DNA of 64,000 bases from Clostridium sp. LS (GTDB taxonomy: Bacteria > Bacillota > Clostridia > Clostridiales > Clostridiaceae): contig NZ_AUUU01000013.1 of assembly GCF_002760435.1 (NCBI RefSeq), forward strand, positions 62,001 to 126,000, in the 5' to 3' direction. Below, one piece after another: positions 58,974 through 64,000 of this stretch. The notes below the pieces were generated by a model. The model ran no database searches, was not told where the DNA came from, and worked only from the letters and a program-made list of their open reading frames with translations. Each line of letters begins with the position of its first letter. The stretch's first letter is position 1. Made by a program: the position numbers and the translations under genes.

Positions 58974-61871
58974 ATGAATAATTATAGAGTTCTAGAGATA
59001 TTTAAAAATAAAGATCTTAGCTTTGATTTTTCAGGTGAATATATTAGTGTTGAGGAGTTGGATAGAGAATTTTTTACAATAGAATCTATTGTAAAAGAAA
59101 CAATGATTAAAGATAGACTTGGATTAGCGAAAAAGATTAAAGAAGGGGTTATTACTGGATTAATATGTGCGAAAAGCAATGGTGGGAATCTTTTTGTGAA
59201 AAAAATATATGTTTACAAGAAGGATTTTAAATACGTATTGGAAGAATTCAATAAGAGCACTATTGAGTTAGACGTTTTTTTAGATAGTTTATACAAATTA
59301 GGTTATAAAAGAATTACCCGCAATAGGGCCAGAGATATTTTTCAACGAATGGGCATGTTTGTTACCAATCCATTGAACAGAAGAATGAGGCATTTGGACA
59401 TAGTTAAAGCAGAAAACTATAAAGCAAAATTTATAGAAATTAATGAAAACTATAAAAGTTATGAATGGGTTAAAATTGAGATAAGAAAAAAATATTTAGG
59501 GTATGAACCTAATATATTGAGTGAAATTAGATTTGCAGAATTCTTTGGAAAAAATAACTTTAATGTTTTGGAGTTTTATAGTGATTATAACTTTTTCGGG
59601 AAACAATTGTATAGTAGGAAAGGATGCGTTGCTTACATAAAACATTTTATGAAAGATAAAATATCATATATTAAAGGAGATAAACAGTTTTTTCGTACTA
59701 TTGATACTTTAAAAGAAGAAGATATAAATACACTATATTATACATATGAGCAATTAAAACAATTAGTAAATGAGATAGGTGAAGAAATTCCGAAAAAAAA
59801 TAGTTTTGATTGTTTTAAAAGATATAAAATAAATGTAATTAGATTTATATCATTAATGACCTCAAGTCAACTTTTTTTCAGAAGAGAAGAAGTTGATAAG
59901 CTTATAATTGAATCTAAAAAGTATATTAATAAGGAACAAATAAAAAAAGAATTAACTGAATTAACGGATATGACGATAAATGTTTCATTCCTGAAAAGAA
60001 GAAATATAAATGTGTATAAAGCTCCTACAAATTTGCTTAAAGAAAGCCAAATATATATTAAAAAATCAGAATTACTAATGTTAAAGGAACAGTTAATACG
60101 AGAAAATGAAATAAGAAATGCAGGTAGTATTTATTCAATTTATAAAATCAAACTATCCCATGAGAAGATACTACTTAAGAATATAGATATAATAAAGATA
60201 TTTGATGAATATGTTCTCGATAAAAGTAATAAATCAGAAACAAGAGATATTGTGAAAATGGCTAGTATTTACGCTAAAGTTTGTACAGTGATAAATCATA
60301 ATATTGATGGTAACGTTATGCAGTTACCACTAGAATATAAAATTGAAAAAGCAAAGCAATTGATGCAATTATCCCTAGATATTTCTGATGAAGTTATTAA
60401 ATATTTAAGCATTTTTTTAAAAACACATTTAATACCCAATGTTAAGTTATCAGTTATTAAAGAAGAAAAAATTAAGGATAAGGTTGATAAATATAGCGAT
60501 GATGATTTTACGACTATTTTGATATCAATATTAGGCATATTAGATGATCCTATTAAGTTTAAAAAATTAATATATTATAGAACAGCTTCATCTGCAATAT
60601 TATATGTTTTAATTCATTTTGTATTTGCTTGGAGAAGAAATGATATTATAGAACAGTTGCCAAAACCAAATCTTAAACTCATTGGATATGATGATGGAAT
60701 AAAATTTCTAGAAGATTTAAAAAATGACATGTTCATTTTTGAAGAATATCATGGAGAAAAGATTTGTAAGGATATAACAGAGTATGTTTATAGAATGGGG
60801 CTAGTATCAAATAAAAATAAACAACAATTAGAAGCAAGTATACAAGCAAATATATATAAGCATTTAGGATTATTAATGTGTATTTGTGAGGGTAATAGAC
60901 AATATTGCAAAAAAATTGAAAGGAAACGTCAAAATACAGAAACACTGATAAGTCCAGGAAGTGTCAAGACACGATATATAAATGAAACATTTTTATATTT
61001 TGGAATAGATATAGTAGGCATACTTAGAAAGCCTTTTAGTAATCTTAGGGGAACTAAATCATTTTTCAGCGTTTTAGGTGAACGATTTGAGGAACTTGAA
61101 ATATGTGTTTTAAAGGCTGTTAGCGAATTAAGGGCACATAAGAATGATAAAGAAAATATATCAAATACTGGTAGTAAGTATTATCTTCAAAAGGATATCA
61201 GTAAAGCTACAGTTGAGATATTTTCAAAAGAAACAATGGGAAGTGTTAAAGATTATATTCTAAAGCTAACTGATGATGATTACGATTTATTAGATGATAA
61301 TAAGCAAATAGAAAAATTTAAGGCTTTAAAATTAAAAAACATAGATATAGAAAGAATTCATAAAAATTTATATAAAACAAGTAATATGTTAGAAGAGTTC
61401 TTCAAAGATTTCTGTGAGGATAAGGAACTTGCACAGAAGTTCCTTAGAGAGCTATTATATGGGAAGGCATATGCTAAACATGCTAACTGCAAATGCTTAT
61501 TGAAAGTAAAAATTAATGTAGTTAACAGCATCATACTTGAAGATGAAACTGAAATAAAAGGAAAAGTAGTATGTCCGATTAGAATTGATAATTGTATTGG
61601 ATGTAGCTATCTTGTTGCATTAAGATTGTTTATATATGAGTTTAAAGAATTACTCCGTAATTTTTTTATACAATTTGAGAATTTACTGGACATTGAATCA
61701 AAAATATTGTTTGCAAAAGTTTTTAATAAAAAGTATAGGCCACTACTTTCAGCATTTAAATCAGAGTTAGGCGAGAATATATTTAATAGAGTGTTAGATG
61801 CTGAACAATATAAGGCATTTAGCAGACAAATTGAAGAAGTGAAGAATATTAAAAAGGAGGGAAATAAATGA
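58974..61871 (+). CDS. Large degenerate tyrosine-recombinase-like protein
   Basis: A 965-residue protein unlike ordinary integrases in length. In the second half I read remnants of the catalytic core: Arg554/Arg555 in AWRRNDIIEQLP (box I), an LRGTKSFF stretch where HxLRHT would stand (His absent, Arg kept), and Tyr761 in MGSVKDYI at the nucleophile position. The C-terminus has a cysteine cluster (HANCKC ... VCPIRIDNCIGC), perhaps a zinc site. The first 550 residues are helical and unrecognised. AGGAGG precedes the ATG, and its stop overlaps the next start (ATGA). It may be a structural partner of the two active recombinases. Confidence 0.6.
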   Translation: MNNYRVLEIFKNKDLSFDFSGEYISVEELDREFFTIESIVKETMIKDRLGLAKKIKEGVITGLICAKSNGGNLFVKKIYVYKKDFKYVLEEFNKSTIELDVFLDSLYKLGYKRITRNRARDIFQRMGMFVTNPLNRRMRHLDIVKAENYKAKFIEINENYKSYEWVKIEIRKKYLGYEPNILSEIRFAEFFGKNNFNVLEFYSDYNFFGKQLYSRKGCVAYIKHFMKDKISYIKGDKQFFRTIDTLKEEDINTLYYTYEQLKQLVNEIGEEIPKKNSFDCFKRYKINVIRFISLMTSSQLFFRREEVDKLIIESKKYINKEQIKKELTELTDMTINVSFLKRRNINVYKAPTNLLKESQIYIKKSELLMLKEQLIRENEIRNAGSIYSIYKIKLSHEKILLKNIDIIKIFDEYVLDKSNKSETRDIVKMASIYAKVCTVINHNIDGNVMQLPLEYKIEKAKQLMQLSLDISDEVIKYLSIFLKTHLIPNVKLSVIKEEKIKDKVDKYSDDDFTTILISILGILDDPIKFKKLIYYRTASSAILYVLIHFVFAWRRNDIIEQLPKPNLKLIGYDDGIKFLEDLKNDMFIFEEYHGEKICKDITEYVYRMGLVSNKNKQQLEASIQANIYKHLGLLMCICEGNRQYCKKIERKRQNTETLISPGSVKTRYINETFLYFGIDIVGILRKPFSNLRGTKSFFSVLGERFEELEICVLKAVSELRAHKNDKENISNTGSKYYLQKDISKATVEIFSKETMGSVKDYILKLTDDDYDLLDDNKQIEKFKALKLKNIDIERIHKNLYKTSNMLEEFFKDFCEDKELAQKFLRELLYGKAYAKHANCKCLLKVKINVVNSIILEDETEIKGKVVCPIRIDNCIGCSYLVALRLFIYEFKELLRNFFIQFENLLDIESKILFAKVFNKKYRPLLSAFKSELGENIFNRVLDAEQYKAFSRQIEEVKNIKKEGNK

Positions 61872-63490
61872 AGGTAAAACAAAAGTTATGGATAGAAAAT
61901 GTAGAACAGTTCCAATTATCTAAGTTAAATAAATATATTAATAAATTTGAAAAATTAAAAGATGATGGATACATAGCAGCTAATATTAAATTTGAAGATA
62001 GGATTTGGCGTGTTAAAATCATTGGAGTAGAGTTAAATTTAAATTTCTTAAATAACATAGAGTTAATGAATGCGTCAAAAGAATTAAAAATATCACAAGA
62101 TTTTATAGATAGTAGTATTAAATCATTCTTATTAGATTATATTGAAAATACATCTCAAGGAAATATCAAGATTAAGTTGAATTATTTAAAATCACTTATA
62201 AATAGAGAATTAATAGAGAGGTATGCATTATCTGTGAATGTTTATGATTTTACGTTTTTCTGTAAATTCAATGATTTTATAGGTGGGATTTGTTCAGAAT
62301 ATATTGAATCAATCACTGAATATGCTGTAGAAAGAGATTATAAAAATAAAAAAATACCTAGCTTTGTAAGTGTGTTTAAATTTGACGATGTAATAGAGGA
62401 ATTTTATAGAAGAAATAAAAATAATATAAAAGTACTTTTAAAGTGGTATCCGATTATTGTTTGGTGGAAATTAACTTCAGTTATACCTTTGAGACCTTCT
62501 GAACTTATAAATATGGATCGATTGTGTATTGATGAAATTAATGGAGAGTACTTTATTATTGTTAAACGGAGCTTAGGCAAAATAAGTGGTTTTAAATTGG
62601 TTAATTCGTCCAATGAAAATGAGTGTTATTATAATGATAAAATAAATATTGATGAGAAAATGTATAAATTTTTAAAAAAGTATATTAAGGATATGGAAAA
62701 CTATGGTGGTAAGTATCTTTTTTCAAAAGAACTATATATGTCATATAATTTAATACAGCCCAATTTGAATAAAAATAAATTTACAGTTGCAAATTTGACT
62801 TACTTGCTTAATAGGTTTTATGATGATTTTATACAACACAAAAAGGGATATGTAATTTGCAATAGATATGAAAAACCATTTGAAACATTAGAAGAAAAAG
62901 AGATAGAGAGGCTTTCATTATATGATTCAAGGCATATAGCTATTATAAATGCAATATTTTTAGGATATGATATTCAGACGGTTCAGCGTCTTGCTAGACA
63001 TAAAGTAGTTAATACTACTTATGGTTATTTTAGGCATGAGCATGAATATGCGAAATCTTTTGCTCTTTCTTTTTCAAAAAAGATGTTACATAAAAATGAC
63101 TTAAAAAAAATTCCCAATATAAAAAGATCCCATAATCATGGGAGATTACTTGCAAGTGTTGTGTTGGGAATAGATGATGTTATATCAGTTAATAGAAAAG
63201 ACTTTAAATCATGTGGTGGATATTGTGAATATAATACAAATAAGGATATTTTATTTTGTATGAAATATCTACCTAATCATGTTTTATGTCCTAAGTTTAT
63301 ACCATATGATGAAGATGTTCAAATTGGACAAGCAGAAAAAAAGTTAGAAAATTGTATAAAAGTTCTCTGTGACATAGTAAAAGACAGGGAAACAATTGCA
63401 AATTTTGATGAAAAAATGTCTATTCAACGAGATGCCATGCTTAATAATACTTATGAATTAGCTCATCTATTGGCAAAAAAGGAGAAGTAA
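61868..63490 (+). CDS. Tyrosine recombinase, TnpB-like
   Basis: A 540-residue integrase. Catalytic-core residues are Arg209 in IPLRPSELIN, Arg355 in YDSRHIAI (box II, with the usual first His replaced), His378 in LARHKVVN and Tyr385 or Tyr387 in TTYGYFRH. A C-terminal cysteine set (CGGYC, later C and LCPKF) suggests a zinc-binding tail. AAGGAGG is placed within the end of the upstream gene, and the starts overlap by four bases, so these two proteins are made together. Confidence 0.85.
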   Translation: MKVKQKLWIENVEQFQLSKLNKYINKFEKLKDDGYIAANIKFEDRIWRVKIIGVELNLNFLNNIELMNASKELKISQDFIDSSIKSFLLDYIENTSQGNIKIKLNYLKSLINRELIERYALSVNVYDFTFFCKFNDFIGGICSEYIESITEYAVERDYKNKKIPSFVSVFKFDDVIEEFYRRNKNNIKVLLKWYPIIVWWKLTSVIPLRPSELINMDRLCIDEINGEYFIIVKRSLGKISGFKLVNSSNENECYYNDKINIDEKMYKFLKKYIKDMENYGGKYLFSKELYMSYNLIQPNLNKNKFTVANLTYLLNRFYDDFIQHKKGYVICNRYEKPFETLEEKEIERLSLYDSRHIAIINAIFLGYDIQTVQRLARHKVVNTTYGYFRHEHEYAKSFALSFSKKMLHKNDLKKIPNIKRSHNHGRLLASVVLGIDDVISVNRKDFKSCGGYCEYNTNKDILFCMKYLPNHVLCPKFIPYDEDVQIGQAEKKLENCIKVLCDIVKDRETIANFDEKMSIQRDAMLNNTYELAHLLAKKEK

Positions 63491-63493
63491 TAT

Positions 63494-64000
63494 ATGTCTA
63501 AGAATCATAAAAAATGTTCAGAAGAAACGTTGATTTCAATCGTAAAAGACTATATTGAAAATGCTGTTTTTAAGAAAGTTAAATATACAGATTTAGCTGA
63601 ATATGCAAAAGAAAAGGGGTATGAGAGTGTTGAGAGAAGGGATTTTTCTCGTAACAAAAATATAAGTAATCTAATTAATGATATTAATGAAAAAAATCTT
63701 TTATCAGAAAAGGCTTTGAAACTTGAGAATATGCCATTTAAATCATTCTATATTGATATAGATTTTGTAGAGAAAATTAATAAGAATAATAGATTACAGT
63801 ACTTAAATTATTTTAATAAAGCGCAAACCGATATTATTAAAGAAAACGAAAAACTAAAAAAACAAATTTCAGAATTAAAAGTATTTATTGATACCTTAAA
63901 GACAGATAAAATTGTATTGGCAAATAAACTAAGAGAAAAACAATCAGAAAATAGAGAACTAAAGAAACTATTAATTAGAGAAAATTCTAAAAGAGATATT
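63494..64000 (+). CDS. TnpC-like HTH/coiled-coil protein, partial
   Basis: An open frame of 169 codons running off the window. It starts at ATG 63494, four bases after the recombinase stop, with GGAGAAG ahead. Residues 1-75 (MSKNHKKCSEETLISIVKDY ...) look like a winged or helix-turn-helix domain; residues 115-169 form a Lys/Glu-rich coiled coil (NEKLKKQISELKVFIDTLKT). This build and position match TnpC/DUF6262 accessory proteins of Tn554-like elements, which affect insertion orientation or efficiency. Confidence 0.75.
   Translation, partial: MSKNHKKCSEETLISIVKDYIENAVFKKVKYTDLAEYAKEKGYESVERRDFSRNKNISNLINDINEKNLLSEKALKLENMPFKSFYIDIDFVEKINKNNRLQYLNYFNKAQTDIIKENEKLKKQISELKVFIDTLKTDKIVLANKLREKQSENRELKKLLIRENSKRDI

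Larger units (their letters stand above)
57352..64000 (+). mobile_element. Tn554-like recombinase element, left part
   Basis: Begins at or near the truncation of the AIM24 gene and continues past the window end. It holds four tightly packed same-strand genes: a 480-residue tyrosine recombinase, a 965-residue degenerate recombinase-like protein, a 540-residue tyrosine recombinase and a TnpC-like HTH/coiled-coil protein. This tnpA-tnpB-tnpC order recalls Tn554, which inserts by tyrosine recombinases without terminal inverted repeats or target duplication. The left end has repeated ATGTCCA motifs and a strong hairpin. The exact left boundary, right boundary and any cargo are not visible. Confidence 0.8.

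Overview
The window looks like chromosomal DNA of a low-GC Firmicute, most probably a saccharolytic Clostridium of the beijerinckii/saccharoperbutylacetonicum type. The grounds are the very AT-rich codon use, strong AAGGAGG-type ribosome sites, YesM/YesN-type sugar regulators, several ABC sugar importers, a sigma-54 activator and an acyl-CoA module. The species is an inference. No rRNA, tRNA or CRISPR array was seen.

Layout. (1) 1-13.3 kb: a beta-galactoside locus: the end of a sugar-binding protein, two CUT1 permeases, GH42 beta-galactosidase, a chemoreceptor, a divergent YesM-type kinase and YesN-type regulator, and a large GH2 beta-galactosidase. Import, extracellular sensing and hydrolysis of galactosides appear to be grouped here. 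(2) 13.4-20.7 kb: a TauE/SafE-type permease, a YdcF-type protein, then a PAS-AAA+-Fis sigma-54 activator followed by three evenly spaced dyads and a near-perfect -24/-12 promoter driving CoA-transferase, GntP-type permease and MaoC-type enoyl-CoA hydratase genes, probably for a short-chain (hydroxy)acid such as 3-hydroxybutyrate or crotonate. (3) 20.9-33.7 kb: an accessory, partly decayed zone: a frameshifted solute-binding protein, small zinc-ribbon proteins, a CDP-alcohol phosphatidyltransferase, a complete group II intron, two paralogous alpha/beta hydrolases, a class D beta-lactamase, a TetR regulator with recognisable operators beside a frameshifted ferredoxin-nitroreductase, a GrpB-family gene, a frameshifted helical protein and a phosphoesterase that has lost its start codon. 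(4) 33.9-38.7 kb: LarA-type racemase, luxS, a nucleotide pyrophosphatase-like phosphodiesterase and a UMF1-type MFS protein.

(5) 39.0-51.3 kb: a LacI-regulated beta-glucan operon: three operators of the form CGAAACNGGTTTCG, binding protein, two permeases, a 1052-residue phosphorylase-like protein, GH30 glycosidase, the LacI regulator, a GH94 phosphorylase and a cupin. Imported beta-glucooligosaccharides are probably split by phosphorolysis, which saves ATP. (6) 51.4-57.4 kb: chemoreceptor, LigB-type dioxygenase, OsmC, an NlpC/P60 cell-wall hydrolase, a DUF2809 protein and an AIM24-family gene cut off after 146 residues. (7) 57.4 kb to the window end: the left part of a Tn554-like element, with two tyrosine recombinases, a 965-residue protein that looks like a third, degenerate recombinase, and a TnpC-like HTH/coiled-coil gene running off the window. 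Its insertion appears to have broken the AIM24 gene. This element, the sigma-54 module and the beta-glucan phosphorolysis operon are the parts most worth a second look.
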